A stretch of DNA of 64,000 nt from Rhodothermales bacterium (GCA_028278205.1 JANQES010000143.1:83860-147859), one strand, 5' to 3'; positions 41,741 to 50,438 are shown, counted from the first letter of the stretch. A program made the numbers and translations. Notes: generated by a model from the letters alone, not told the origin.

Positions 41741-42649
41741 TTGCTGCTCGCCTGCGCCGTGCCGGTGCTGGCTCAGCCCGCCATCCCCCAACTTACCGAA
41801 CGCGTCATCGATCAGGCCGATATCCTCTCTAGCGCCACCGAAAACACCCTCATCGCCCTGCTGAAAGCCCACGAAGACTCGACCTCGAATCAGATCGCCG
41901 TCCTGACGATTCCCTCGCTCGAAGGCGCCAGCATCGAGTCGTATTCGATCGAGGTAGCCCAGACGTGGGGTTTGGGCACGGCGGAGAATGACAACGGCGT
42001 GTTGCTGCTGGTGGCTGTCGGAGACCGCGAGATGCGCATCGAGGTAGGCCAGGGGCTTGAGGGCGATCTGACCGACGCCATCGCCGGTCGGATCATCCGC
42101 AATGAGATCACACCGCGCTTTCGGTCGGGTGATTTCGACGGGGGTGTGCTGGCGGGCGCGCGGGGTATCATCGGGGTGATCGAAGGGACGTATTCGCCGT
42201 CGGAGGCGTCTGCGTCGTCCGTGTCCGAGGAGATGCCGCCGTTCTGGGTCGGCCTGCTTTTTCTATTGATTCCTTCCGTTTTCGCTGTTATCGGTGTTTT
42301 CTTGCCGGGGTGTTTTCGGTGGATGCTTTTCTTTTTTCTGATGCCTTTTTATTGGGCCTGCGGCTTTATGATCACCGGATCGGAGATCGGTGGCGTCGTC
42401 ATTCTGGTGATCTATTCGATCCTCTACGTCGCCGCGCAATTCCATCCGAAAGTGAAGGCAGTGCATAAAAAGTATGGATCGGGCGTCGGGTCGTTCGTGG
42501 GGGCCGGCAGCGGTTCCGGCAGCAGTTGGTCGAGTAGTTCAAGCAGTAGCTGGTCGAGCAGTTCGAGCAGTAGCTGGTCGAGTTCGAGCAGCAGTTTCAG
42601 CGGCGGCGGCGGATCGTTCGGCGGCGGCGGGGCGTCGGGCAGTTGGTGA
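41660..42649 (+). CDS. TPM-domain (YgcG-like) protein, paralogue 3
   Basis: This 329-residue paralogue has repeat-encoded signal core LPFAIGLLPLAICLLLAC, TPM domain (QLTERVIDQADILSSATEN, QIAVLTIPSLEGASIESYSI, VGQGLEGDLTDAIAGRII), three hydrophobic helices and a tail alternating Ser/Trp-Ser-Ser with Gly, ending GGGGSFGGGGASGSW. The ATG at 41660 is preceded by AAAGGGGC; 41645 is an alternative. The Ser-rich tail is coded by TCGAGCAG-like tandem units (about 42525-42600), as in paralogue 1. A toxin-antitoxin pair separates it from paralogue 4. Confidence 0.82.
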   Translation: MANRQRIDRQRIIKLPFAIGLLPLAICLLLACAVPVLAQPAIPQLTERVIDQADILSSATENTLIALLKAHEDSTSNQIAVLTIPSLEGASIESYSIEVAQTWGLGTAENDNGVLLLVAVGDREMRIEVGQGLEGDLTDAIAGRIIRNEITPRFRSGDFDGGVLAGARGIIGVIEGTYSPSEASASSVSEEMPPFWVGLLFLLIPSVFAVIGVFLPGCFRWMLFFFLMPFYWACGFMITGSEIGGVVILVIYSILYVAAQFHPKVKAVHKKYGSGVGSFVGAGSGSGSSWSSSSSSSWSSSSSSSWSSSSSSFSGGGGSFGGGGASGSW

Positions 42650-42727
42650 ACGCGCAAACGGGGAACTGTTCGTCAGGATAGCTCTTTAGATCCTCCCAAC
42701 CATCGCATCAGAAAAGTTCTACCGATC

Positions 42728-43042
42728 ATGTCTTCTGTCGAAACACGATACGAGCATATCGTTCTTACAAAGAACGGTGTTCCGGTCATTGCGGGGACGA
42801 CCATGAAAGTGATCGAACTCGTGTTGGAAAAGATGGCCCACGGCTCAAGCCCGGAGGAATTGCAGTTTCAGCATCCCTATCTCACTCTGGGGCAAATCTA
42901 CTCCGCGTTGGCGTACTACAGCGATCATCAAGAAGAACTTGACCGTGACATTGAGCACCGGCTTGCTATCGTTGACCAGATGCAAAAGGCTCAGAAAGCG
43001 TCTCCGCTAAAAGCTCGCCTGAAGCGTAAAGGGTTAATTTGA
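42728..43042 (+). CDS. DUF433 antitoxin-like protein
   Basis: The 104-residue protein fits DUF433, the helix-turn-helix antitoxin partner of DUF5615 proteins: HIVLTKNGVPVIAGTTMKVI and HPYLTLGQIYSALAYYSDHQ are the family signatures. It probably binds its own promoter and neutralises the downstream product. Its TGA overlaps the ATG of the next gene by one base (TGATG), typical of translationally coupled toxin-antitoxin pairs. Confidence 0.85.
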   Translation: MSSVETRYEHIVLTKNGVPVIAGTTMKVIELVLEKMAHGSSPEELQFQHPYLTLGQIYSALAYYSDHQEELDRDIEHRLAIVDQMQKAQKASPLKARLKRKGLI

Positions 43043-43389
43043 TGGCTATCGCGCTCTACATGGATCACCATGTGCGACGTGCTGTCACGGATGGTCTACG
43101 TCTGCGTGACGTGGATGTGATTACAGCCTATGAGGATGATGCCAGTGAGATGGATGATGCGATTTTGCTGGATCGGGCAGGAGAACTGGGGCGCGTGCTG
43201 TTCACGCAAGATGATGATCTTCTAGCTGAAGCCGCCAGACGACAGCGAGCAGGTATTCCATTTCGTGGGGTGATCTACGCGCATCAGCTTCGGGTATCTA
43301 CGGGAAGATGTATCCGAGATTTGGAGATCATCGCTAAAGCTGGAGAGCCGGAAGACATGCTGAATACCGTAGAATATTTACCGCTTTGA
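43042..43389 (+). CDS. DUF5615 PIN-like toxin
   Basis: The 115-residue protein matches DUF5615 (Mut7-C/PIN-like): YMDHHVRRAVTDGLRLRDVD carries the first acidic residue, ASEMDDAILLDRAGEL the second and VLFTQDDDLLAEAARRQ the third, the set expected of a metal-dependent ribonuclease fold. Its partner is the DUF433 gene upstream. The pair sits inside the TPM array between paralogues 3 and 4 and is less G+C rich than them, so it was probably inserted there. Confidence 0.83.
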   Translation: MAIALYMDHHVRRAVTDGLRLRDVDVITAYEDDASEMDDAILLDRAGELGRVLFTQDDDLLAEAARRQRAGIPFRGVIYAHQLRVSTGRCIRDLEIIAKAGEPEDMLNTVEYLPL

Positions 43390-43420
43390 ACAATACACCT
43401 TTGACCTGGCAATCCTCGGT

Positions 43421-44320
43421 ATGATGCGAATAACGACAAAGCGGATTCTCCTCAGCCTTCTGCTGCTCGCCTGCACAGCGTCGGCGCTGGCTCAACCCGC
43501 CATCCCTCAACTTACCGAACGCGTCATCGATCAGGCCGACATCCTCTCGACTTCCACCGAAAACACCCTCATCGCCCTGCTGAAGGCCCACGAAGATTCA
43601 ACCTCAAATCAGATCGCCGTCTTGACAATTCCGTCTCTGGAAGGTGCCAGCATCGAGTCGTATTCTCTCGATGTGGCCGAGACGTGGGGCCTGGGTACGG
43701 CGGAGAACGACAACGGGGTGCTCTTGTTGGTGGCTTACGAAGACCGTGAGATGCGCATCGAGGTGGGTCGTGGGCTTGAGGGGGCGTTGACGGATGCGAT
43801 AGCCGGGCGGATCATCCGCAATGAGTTGACGCCTCATTTTCGGGAGGGTGATTTCGATGGGGGGGTGATGGCGGGTGTTCAAAGTATCATCGGGGTGATC
43901 GAGGGGACGTATGAGCCGGCGGAGGCGTCGGACGAGGAGATGCCGCCGTTCTGGTTCGGGGTTATTTTTCTCATCGTTCCGTCTTTTTTCGTCTTCTTCG
44001 GTATCCTGGCGCCGGGATGCGCCCGCTGGTTTATGTTTATTTTCTTGATTCCCTTTTTCTGGGTCGGCGGCATGGCGCTCACCGGGTCGGAGACGGGCGG
44101 CACCGTTGTAGCGATCCTCTATGCGGTGGTGTACATTGGTCTCCAGTTTCACCCGAAGGTGCGGGCCTATCATAAAGGCGAGACGACGAAGTTCGGCCCG
44201 TTTACAATGACGAGTGGTTCGAGCGGCTGGTCGTCGGGCGGCGGTGGCTGGTCTTCGGGGGGTGGTTTCAGCGGCGGCGGCGGCTCGTTCGGCGGCGGCG
44301 GCGCATCGGGCGGCTGGTGA
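43421..44320 (+). CDS. TPM-domain (YgcG-like) protein, paralogue 4
   Basis: This 299-residue paralogue has an ordinary signal sequence (RILLSLLLLACTASALA then QPAIP) not derived from a palindrome. TPM domain (QLTERVIDQADILSTSTEN, RGLEGALTDAIAGRII), two or three hydrophobic helices and a short tail of Gly/Ser/Trp ending GGGGSFGGGGASGGW complete it. It shows what the signal peptides of paralogues 2 and 3 may have looked like before repeats replaced them; LLLAC and ALAQPAIP are shared by all. It ends the array. Confidence 0.83.
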   Translation: MMRITTKRILLSLLLLACTASALAQPAIPQLTERVIDQADILSTSTENTLIALLKAHEDSTSNQIAVLTIPSLEGASIESYSLDVAETWGLGTAENDNGVLLLVAYEDREMRIEVGRGLEGALTDAIAGRIIRNELTPHFREGDFDGGVMAGVQSIIGVIEGTYEPAEASDEEMPPFWFGVIFLIVPSFFVFFGILAPGCARWFMFIFLIPFFWVGGMALTGSETGGTVVAILYAVVYIGLQFHPKVRAYHKGETTKFGPFTMTSGSSGWSSGGGGWSSGGGFSGGGGSFGGGGASGGW

Positions 44321-44396
44321 AGAAGTTGATATAAGCAGGTGGGGAAAAGTTATGCGGTATTTTACAACGTTGCGCTCCAAACATGTTCGGTATCGG

Positions 44397-44460
44397 TCAT
44401 GAGTCACGGGTCATGAGTCATGGGATTTTTCTCATGACCCGTGACTCATGACCCATGACC
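44397..44460. repeat. Intergenic palindrome, family D
   Basis: Left arm 44397-44425 (TCATGAGTCACGGGTCATGA) and right arm 44432-44460 (CTCATGACCCGTGACTCATG). A second copy lies at 60494-60566; both are followed by CCAACG. Confidence 0.85.
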
Positions 44461-44555
44461 AACGGAGATACAGCGTGATACCGGCAAGATTACCGCAAAA
44501 CATGGTCTTGCCTGCTTAGAATGTCCGATCATCATATAACAGGAGGAAATCCTTT

Positions 44556-45182
44556 ATGGCTAAATCGAAAAAGAGCAAGCAGCGGAAGGTTGCTGCCAAG
44601 CGGGGACGCAAGCGCGTCAAGCGTAAACAGACGCTTTCCAAACGAAGACAGGCGCAGGTCGTCAGCATGGCCGGGGCGGCTCGTTATCCTATCCATGAAG
44701 TTCTGCTCCAAGACCTGATTTTCGAACAAGGTCTTGGTGTCGGTATCCTCAGCCGGCGGTTGCCGGATGAACGCATTGCGATGGCTAGTTTTGTGATTGA
44801 TGCATATTGCCTGGGCGTAAAGGATGCCACCGCGCGCATTATGAATCTTTTCGACTATCAGGGGTATGTGGATCAGGTTGAATTGACCGCGTCCTTGAGC
44901 GCCGTCGAACCAGCCTATCTGGTCAAATTGGTCAAAGAGAGTGTTGCTTATGCCAAAGATCTGGGGTTCAATCCGCATAGAGACTATAAAAAGGCCAGAA
45001 ATATTTTTGGAGACATAGACCCGAACACGTGTACCGAAACTTTCGAATTTGGGAAAGATGGTAAACCGTTGTATATCTCCGGGCCGCTCGAATCAGCGGC
45101 AAAAGTACGGCGGATTGTCGATCAGCTTACCAAACGCCTCGGCCCGGACGGTTTTGACTTTCTCGTCGGAATGGGGCCATGA
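44556..45182 (+). CDS. Conserved hypothetical protein with Lys/Arg-rich N terminus
   Basis: The 208-residue protein starts with 35 residues that are about half Lys/Arg (KRGRKRVKRKQTLSKRRQ), followed by a globular domain: GLGVGILSRRLPDERIAMAS, VIDAYCLGVKDATARIM, AYAKDLGFNPHRDYKKARNI, then FEFGKDGKPLYISGP. I recall similar uncharacterised proteins in several phyla but no function. A good ribosome site (AGGAGG) precedes the ATG. The basic tail suggests nucleic-acid binding (inference). It is 69 bases upstream of the aminotransferase gene. Confidence 0.7.
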   Translation: MAKSKKSKQRKVAAKRGRKRVKRKQTLSKRRQAQVVSMAGAARYPIHEVLLQDLIFEQGLGVGILSRRLPDERIAMASFVIDAYCLGVKDATARIMNLFDYQGYVDQVELTASLSAVEPAYLVKLVKESVAYAKDLGFNPHRDYKKARNIFGDIDPNTCTETFEFGKDGKPLYISGPLESAAKVRRIVDQLTKRLGPDGFDFLVGMGP

Positions 45183-45251
45183 CGCGCAACGGGCAGGCGC
45201 CGAGGAGCCGTAACCGTGAACTTTGAACCTTGAAAAAGGAGGAAAAGCGCT

Positions 45252-46565
45252 ATGCATGAGACGAACGGAGCCACGGTGGCAGGCAACACGGCGGCCCTGA
45301 AAGCTGCGCACGAGGAATACCTTTTTCCTTGCCTCAAGCCCCTCTATCGCGAACCTATCGCCCTGGTCGAGGCCAGCGGCGTGACGGTCGTCGATGCCGA
45401 GGGCGAGACGTATCTCGACTTTTTCGCCGGCATCCTCACGACGTCTATCGGGCATTGCCATCCGGAGGTGGTCGAGCGGGTGCGGGCGCAGGTGGGGCGG
45501 TTGGGGCATACCTCGACGCTTTATCTGACCGAGAACCAGATCGGCGTGGCGAAGCGGCTGGCCGAGATCGCGCCGGGGCGGCTGTCGTCGTGTTACTTCA
45601 CCAACAGCGGGACCGAGGCCGTAGAGACGGCTATCACGCTGGCGCAACTCTACACGGGCCGTCACGAGATCATCGCGCTTCGTCTGGCCTACTCCGGACG
45701 CAGCGCGCTGGCGACCAACCTGACGGCCCACGCCTCGTGGCGGCCTGTGCCGAGCACCATCGCGGGCGTCAAACACGCGCGGTCGCCCTATCTCTACCGC
45801 AATCCGTTCGATCCAGCCGGCGATCCTGCCGAGCAGTTCGCGCAGGATATCGAAGAGGTGATCCAGACGACCACGAGCGGCAAGCCGGCGGCCTTTTTTG
45901 CCGAGACCATCCAGGGGGTGGGCGGCTACATCGTGCCGCCGCCGGGCTACTTCCAACGCGCCGCCGAGATCATCCGTAGCTACGGCGGGCTTTTCATCTG
46001 CGACGAGGTGCAGGCCGGCTTTGGCCGCACGGGCGAGCGATGGTTCGGCATCGAGCATTGGGGCGTCGAGCCGGATATCATGGTGATGGCCAAAGGCATC
46101 GCCAACGGCTTTCCCGTAGGCGCCACGATCACCCGCCCGGACATTGCAGCGGGATGGACGGCCAAGACGATCTCGACTTACGGCGGCAACCCTGTCTCGA
46201 TGGCCGCCGCCGAAGCCACGCTCGACGTGATGCGGCGCGAAGACACCCCGGCGCGCTCGGCGGTGCGAGGCCGTCAACTCCGCGCCGGGCTCGAAGCGCT
46301 GTATGACGCCCACGAATGGATCGGCGAGGTGCGCGGCATGGGCTTGATGCAGGCGATGGAACTGGTGAAAGACCGTTCCTCAAAGACGCCGGCTCCAGGC
46401 AAGGCGCGGGCGCTCCTCGAAGCCGCCAAAGCCGAAAAGCTGCTCGTCGGCCTCGGCGGGCTCCACGGCCACGTCATCCGCATCGGCCCGTCGATGCTGG
46501 TGACGGAAGCCGAGGTAGACGACGCGCTGGCGCGGCTGGGCCGGGCGTGCCAACGGGTTGGCTGA
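45252..46565 (+). CDS. Class III PLP aminotransferase (AGXT2-like)
   Basis: The 437-residue enzyme has NSGTEAVETAI, the ICDEVQAGFGRTGERWFGIE segment and the Schiff-base Lys in VMAKGIANGFPVGAT. Overall it resembles alanine-glyoxylate/beta-alanine-pyruvate and (R)-3-amino-2-methylpropionate aminotransferases more than ArgD or GabT. AAGGAGG precedes the ATG. A sodium:solute symporter pair follows directly, so the enzyme may act on an imported amino acid. The exact substrate is open. The stop codon overlaps palindrome A5. Confidence 0.88.
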   Translation: MHETNGATVAGNTAALKAAHEEYLFPCLKPLYREPIALVEASGVTVVDAEGETYLDFFAGILTTSIGHCHPEVVERVRAQVGRLGHTSTLYLTENQIGVAKRLAEIAPGRLSSCYFTNSGTEAVETAITLAQLYTGRHEIIALRLAYSGRSALATNLTAHASWRPVPSTIAGVKHARSPYLYRNPFDPAGDPAEQFAQDIEEVIQTTTSGKPAAFFAETIQGVGGYIVPPPGYFQRAAEIIRSYGGLFICDEVQAGFGRTGERWFGIEHWGVEPDIMVMAKGIANGFPVGATITRPDIAAGWTAKTISTYGGNPVSMAAAEATLDVMRREDTPARSAVRGRQLRAGLEALYDAHEWIGEVRGMGLMQAMELVKDRSSKTPAPGKARALLEAAKAEKLLVGLGGLHGHVIRIGPSMLVTEAEVDDALARLGRACQRVG

Positions 46566-46698
46566 TTTTGGATTTTGGATTGGTCTCATCCGGGATTCTC
46601 ATCGCAATAGAAAAAGCCGCAGCGGTTCCAACCGTCGCGGCTTTTTCGTTTATTAGAGACGTTTGTTAACAACAATCCAAAATCCAAAATCTAAAATC
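46564..46698. repeat. Family A palindrome enclosing a terminator hairpin
   Basis: Outer arms 46564-46583 and 46674-46698. Nested inside at 46611-46645 is a strong hairpin (AAAAAGCCGC / GCGGCTTTTT) that by itself would be a bidirectional intrinsic terminator. The right arm ends six bases before the next start codon. Confidence 0.85.
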
Positions 46699-46703
46699 GG
46701 AAC

Positions 46704-46844
46704 ATGATCGCCGGATTACCCTGGACGGCCTGGTTGCTGCTGATCGTATCGGTGGGGCTGGGGCTGAGCATCGTGCTTGTTTTTTACCGGACGCACCGGC
46801 GGAATGGGGCGTCGGGTTCTTCGGGTTTGGAAGAGACTGGCTGA
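46704..46844 (+). CDS. Small single-pass subunit of a symporter (MetS-like)
   Basis: This 46-residue frame (start AGLPWTAWLLLIVSVGLG, then a hydrophobic helix ending IVLVFYRTHRR) has one transmembrane segment followed by a basic stretch. It ends four bases before the symporter start. Tiny single-helix proteins encoded just upstream of sodium symporters (putative methionine/alanine importer small subunit family, MetS) have this arrangement. Codon usage matches the neighbours. It is probably needed for stability or activity of the transporter. Confidence 0.65.
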   Translation: MIAGLPWTAWLLLIVSVGLGLSIVLVFYRTHRRNGASGSSGLEETG

Positions 46845-46848
46845 CGCG

Positions 46849-48345
46849 ATGGCTTCCTACACGATCCTCGGCGTTTTCATTGCGTACCTGCTCGTTTTGT
46901 TGGGGCTGGGTCTCTGGGGGCGGCGCGCTTCGCACAGCGTGGCGGGGTATTACCTGGCCGGCAAAAAGCTGCCGTCGTGGGTCATCGCCTTCAGTTCGAA
47001 CGCCACGGGCGAGAGCGGCTGGCTGCTGCTGGGGCTGACGGGGATGGGTTATCTGGTGGGCATCCACGCGCTCTGGGTGGTGCTGGGCGAGGTGCTGGGC
47101 GTGACGCTGGGATGGGTGCTGGTGGCGCGGCCTTTCAAAGTCTATACCGACCGCTACGGCGCCATCACCGTCCCCGATTTTCTGGTGGCGCGCTTTCGGG
47201 ATAAACGCCACGGGCTTCGTTTCATGAGCGTCTTCATCATCCTGTCGATGGTGGTGGCGTATCTGGCAGCGCAGTTGGTGGCGACGGGCAAGGCGTTTGA
47301 GACGTTTCTGGGGATGAGTTATGCCGGGGGCGTGGTCCTCGGCGCCGCTATCACCCTTTTCTACACCACCGTCGGTGGGTTCAAAGCCGTCGCCTATACC
47401 GATCTGGTGCAGGGCGTGTTGATGGCTGCCGGGCTGACGGTGCTGGCGGTGGTGGGCATCGGCGGCGCCGGGGGGTGGCTGCCGCTGATGGATCAACTCC
47501 GCGCCATCGATCCGGCGTTGCTGATGCCGATGGGCGAGCACGGTCTCTCGACGCCGGGGGTGATCAGCGCGCTCGGCTTCGTGGGGGTAGGGCTGGCGTT
47601 TCTGGGCGTGCCGCAACTGCTCACCCGGTTTATGGCCGCCAAAGACGAGCAGGAGATCGTCTCCGGCAGCCTCATCGCGGTGATTTGCATCATCATCTTC
47701 GACCTCGGCGCCGTCTTTGCGGGCATGGCCGGGCGCGCGTTGTTTCCGGGCCTCGACGATCCGGAGACCGTCATGCCGCTGATGAGCACCGATCTGTTTC
47801 CCGCCTTTCTGACCGGGATCTTCGTGGTCGTCGTCCTCGGCGCCATCATGTCTACGGTCGATTCGCTGCTGATTCTGGCCTCCTCGGCGGTCGTGCGCGA
47901 CCTCGTCCAGAAAGTCTTCCGCCCGGACTTCTCGGAACTTCGGCTCTCGCGCTACGGTCAGGTGACGACGGTGCTGTTGGGGCTGTTCGCCATCCCGTTC
48001 GCACTGGCCGAGGTGCAGGTGATTTTCTGGTTTGTGCTCTTCGCCTGGTCGGGTCTGGCGACGGCATTTGCGCCTGTAGTCCTGTGTGCGCTTTTCTGGA
48101 AACGTACCACGCTCGCGGGCGCGCTGGCCGGCATGGCCGGCGGTTTCTTGACGACGGTGATCTGGGTCGTAGCCTTCAAGGCGCAGTTTTACGACCTTTA
48201 CGAGATGCTCCCCGGCTTCTTCGTCGGCGGCGCGCTGACGATCCTCGTGAGCCTATTCACCAAACCGCCCGAAGGCGCCGACGAAGAGTTCGACTCGGTG
48301 AAACGCGTCGTGGGGCCGGCGTTCGGACGGCGGACGGTAAACTGA
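46849..48345 (+). CDS. Sodium/solute symporter (SSS family)
   Basis: The 498-residue protein has about 13 hydrophobic helices and the SSS signatures VAGYYLAGKKLPSWVIAFSS (first helices) and VVLGAAITLFYTTVGGFKAV, plus IMSTVDSLLILASSAVVRDL on helix 8, where sodium-binding Ser/Thr residues occur in PutP and vSGLT. It most resembles PutP-like amino-acid symporters. The start at 46849 is four bases after the small subunit stop; the frame extends to 46777 but overlaps that gene. The partner aminotransferase upstream hints at an amino acid substrate. Confidence 0.9.
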   Translation: MASYTILGVFIAYLLVLLGLGLWGRRASHSVAGYYLAGKKLPSWVIAFSSNATGESGWLLLGLTGMGYLVGIHALWVVLGEVLGVTLGWVLVARPFKVYTDRYGAITVPDFLVARFRDKRHGLRFMSVFIILSMVVAYLAAQLVATGKAFETFLGMSYAGGVVLGAAITLFYTTVGGFKAVAYTDLVQGVLMAAGLTVLAVVGIGGAGGWLPLMDQLRAIDPALLMPMGEHGLSTPGVISALGFVGVGLAFLGVPQLLTRFMAAKDEQEIVSGSLIAVICIIIFDLGAVFAGMAGRALFPGLDDPETVMPLMSTDLFPAFLTGIFVVVVLGAIMSTVDSLLILASSAVVRDLVQKVFRPDFSELRLSRYGQVTTVLLGLFAIPFALAEVQVIFWFVLFAWSGLATAFAPVVLCALFWKRTTLAGALAGMAGGFLTTVIWVVAFKAQFYDLYEMLPGFFVGGALTILVSLFTKPPEGADEEFDSVKRVVGPAFGRRTVN

Positions 48346-48348
48346 ACC

Positions 48349-49170
48349 ATGACAGTAGACGGCTTTTTCCGATTTCTGCTACTTGTCGCTGCTACGATGG
48401 TGAGCGATAGCGCTTTTGCTCAACAGGCACCGGCGTCGTTTGCCTGGCCGGAAGGCAAGCGTGTTGCCCTGAGCCTTAGCTTTGACGACGCGCGCCTCAG
48501 CCAGGTTGACGTCGGGTTGGCGCTGCTCGACCGCTATGGCGTGAAGGCCACCTTTTTTGTCGTGCCTGCCAATGTTGAACAGCGCCTGGAGGGGTGGCGG
48601 CGCGCGGTCGCTGAAGGGCATGAACTGGGCAATCATTCGCTGAACCATCCCTGCACCGGCAACTTTCCCTGGTCCAGAGAAAAGGCTCTGGAGGGTTATA
48701 CGCTTGCGCAGATGCGCCACGAACTCGTCGAGGCCAATCGACGCATTCAGGCGCTGCTGGGGGCCACGCCTGAGACCTTTGCGTATCCCTGCGGGCAAAC
48801 CTTCGTTGGTCGTGGCGTTGAAACATCGAGCTACGTGCCGCTCGTGGCGGAGTTGTTTACGGCAGGGCGCGGTTGGCTCGATGAAGCTCCGAATGATCCC
48901 GCCTTTTGCGATATGGCTCAGGTGATGGGCATGGAGATGGACGGGAAGGATTTTGAGCAGATAAAGCCCCTCTTAGAGCGCGCCAGAGAGGCGGGGCAGT
49001 GGGTGGTGTTAGCGGGTCACGAAATAGGATCGCCGGGGAATCAGACGACACGCATTACCATGCTGGAGCAGTTGATCGAGTATGCGCAAGATCCCGCCAA
49101 TCAGGTGTGGATAGCGCCTGTCGGCACCGTCGCCGCGTACATTCTGGAGCAGCGAGGTACAACCCGGTGA
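48349..49170 (+). CDS. Secreted polysaccharide deacetylase-family protein
   Basis: The 273-residue protein has a signal peptide (LLLVAATMVSDSAFA then QQ) and a NodB-type domain: LSLSFDDARLSQ (catalytic Asp-Asp motif), GHELGNHSLNHP (metal-binding His pair), and YPCGQTF. Family enzymes remove N-acetyl or similar groups from chitin, peptidoglycan or other glycans. It starts three bases after the symporter stop and is probably in the same transcript. Substrate unknown. Confidence 0.87.
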   Translation: MTVDGFFRFLLLVAATMVSDSAFAQQAPASFAWPEGKRVALSLSFDDARLSQVDVGLALLDRYGVKATFFVVPANVEQRLEGWRRAVAEGHELGNHSLNHPCTGNFPWSREKALEGYTLAQMRHELVEANRRIQALLGATPETFAYPCGQTFVGRGVETSSYVPLVAELFTAGRGWLDEAPNDPAFCDMAQVMGMEMDGKDFEQIKPLLERAREAGQWVVLAGHEIGSPGNQTTRITMLEQLIEYAQDPANQVWIAPVGTVAAYILEQRGTTR

Positions 49171-49211
49171 GCCCGCGACTTATACCCAATCCGGCCAAAG
49201 AGAGGTTCGTC

Positions 49212-50384
49212 ATGAAACGACACATCAAGGTTTTGCTGGAGGCGATGCTGCTCGTGATGGCCGTCATCGCGGTGCTCCCGGCGTGTAGTAGCGCGCAGGA
49301 CAAACCCCGCGCGCGTGATCTCGGCGTTCCGTTTGAGGGCACGCCGGGGCCGTTCAATGCCATCACCGATGTCGAAGGCGTTGAGGTGGGTCATACGACG
49401 TTGATAGAAGGGGAAGGGCCGCTCGTGGTTGGGCAGGGGCCGGTGCGCACCGGCGTGACGGCCATCTTGTCCCGGGGCAAACGCTACGATCCTGTTTTTG
49501 CCGGATGGTATTCGCTCAACGGCAACGGCGAGATGACCGGCACGACGTGGGTGGAAGAGTCCGGCTTTCTCATCAGCCCGGTGATGATCACCAACACCCA
49601 CAGCGTCGGGGTAGTGCGCGATGCGGTCGTCGAATGGCTGGTTTCAGAGCCAGTCAATTCGGGCATTCTCTGGGCGCTGCCGGTGGTGGCCGAGACCTAC
49701 GACGGCTTCTTGAATGACATCAACGGATTCCACGTCGCCAAAGAACACGCTTTTGCCGCCTTGAACGGCGCGACGTCCGGACGCGTGGCCGAAGGCGGCG
49801 TGGGAGGCGGCACGGGGATGATCTGCCACGGCTTCAAAGGCGGCATCGGGACGGCCTCCCGGCGGTTGAGCGCCAATGCCGGGGGCTACACCGTCGGCGT
49901 GCTGGTGCAGGCCAACTATGGCGGGCGCAACACCCTGACCATCGCCGGCGTTCCCGTCGGGCGCGAGATCACCGACCTGCGTCCCACACGCGGCGGCCAG
50001 GGCGAGGGCTCGATCATCGTCGTCGTGGCGACGGATGCGCCGCTGTTGCCGCATCAACTCAAACGCCTGGCGCGGCGCGTGCCGCTGGGCATCGCCCGCG
50101 TCGGCGGCCTGGGCACCAACGGCTCCGGCGATATCTTCATCGCTTTCTCCACAGCCAATCCGGGTGCAGCCATCGGTGAGGGGGCGGTGGAGGCGGTCGA
50201 GATGTTGCCCAACTGGCGCATGAACGGGCTGATCCAGGCCACGGTGCAGGCCGTCGAAGAAGCCATCGTCAACACGCTCGTGGCCGGAGAGACACTCACG
50301 GGGGTCAACGGCAACACGGTCTACGGCCTGCCGCATGACCGCCTGCGCGAGGTCTTGCGGAAATACAATCGATTGGAAGAGTAG
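49212..50384 (+). CDS. P1-family peptidase (DmpA-like L-aminopeptidase/D-esterase)
   Basis: The 390-residue lipoprotein (signal ending AVLPAC) has the S58/P1 fold: ARDLGVPFEGTPGPFNAITD, EVGHTTLIEG, VGGGTGMICHGFKGG, and GLGTNGSGDIFIAFST, in which the Ser after Gly is the autocleavage nucleophile of DmpA-type enzymes. These self-process into two chains and cleave N-terminal amino acids, including D-residues and beta-peptides. The ATG at 49212 begins the signal peptide. It follows the deacetylase gene by 41 bases and probably belongs to its operon. Confidence 0.9.
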   Translation: MKRHIKVLLEAMLLVMAVIAVLPACSSAQDKPRARDLGVPFEGTPGPFNAITDVEGVEVGHTTLIEGEGPLVVGQGPVRTGVTAILSRGKRYDPVFAGWYSLNGNGEMTGTTWVEESGFLISPVMITNTHSVGVVRDAVVEWLVSEPVNSGILWALPVVAETYDGFLNDINGFHVAKEHAFAALNGATSGRVAEGGVGGGTGMICHGFKGGIGTASRRLSANAGGYTVGVLVQANYGGRNTLTIAGVPVGREITDLRPTRGGQGEGSIIVVVATDAPLLPHQLKRLARRVPLGIARVGGLGTNGSGDIFIAFSTANPGAAIGEGAVEAVEMLPNWRMNGLIQATVQAVEEAIVNTLVAGETLTGVNGNTVYGLPHDRLREVLRKYNRLEE

Positions 50385-50438
50385 CCGCCGTAGCGTTTGG
50401 TATGAAGGGGACGTCTAGGGGCAATACCATTTTAAGGA

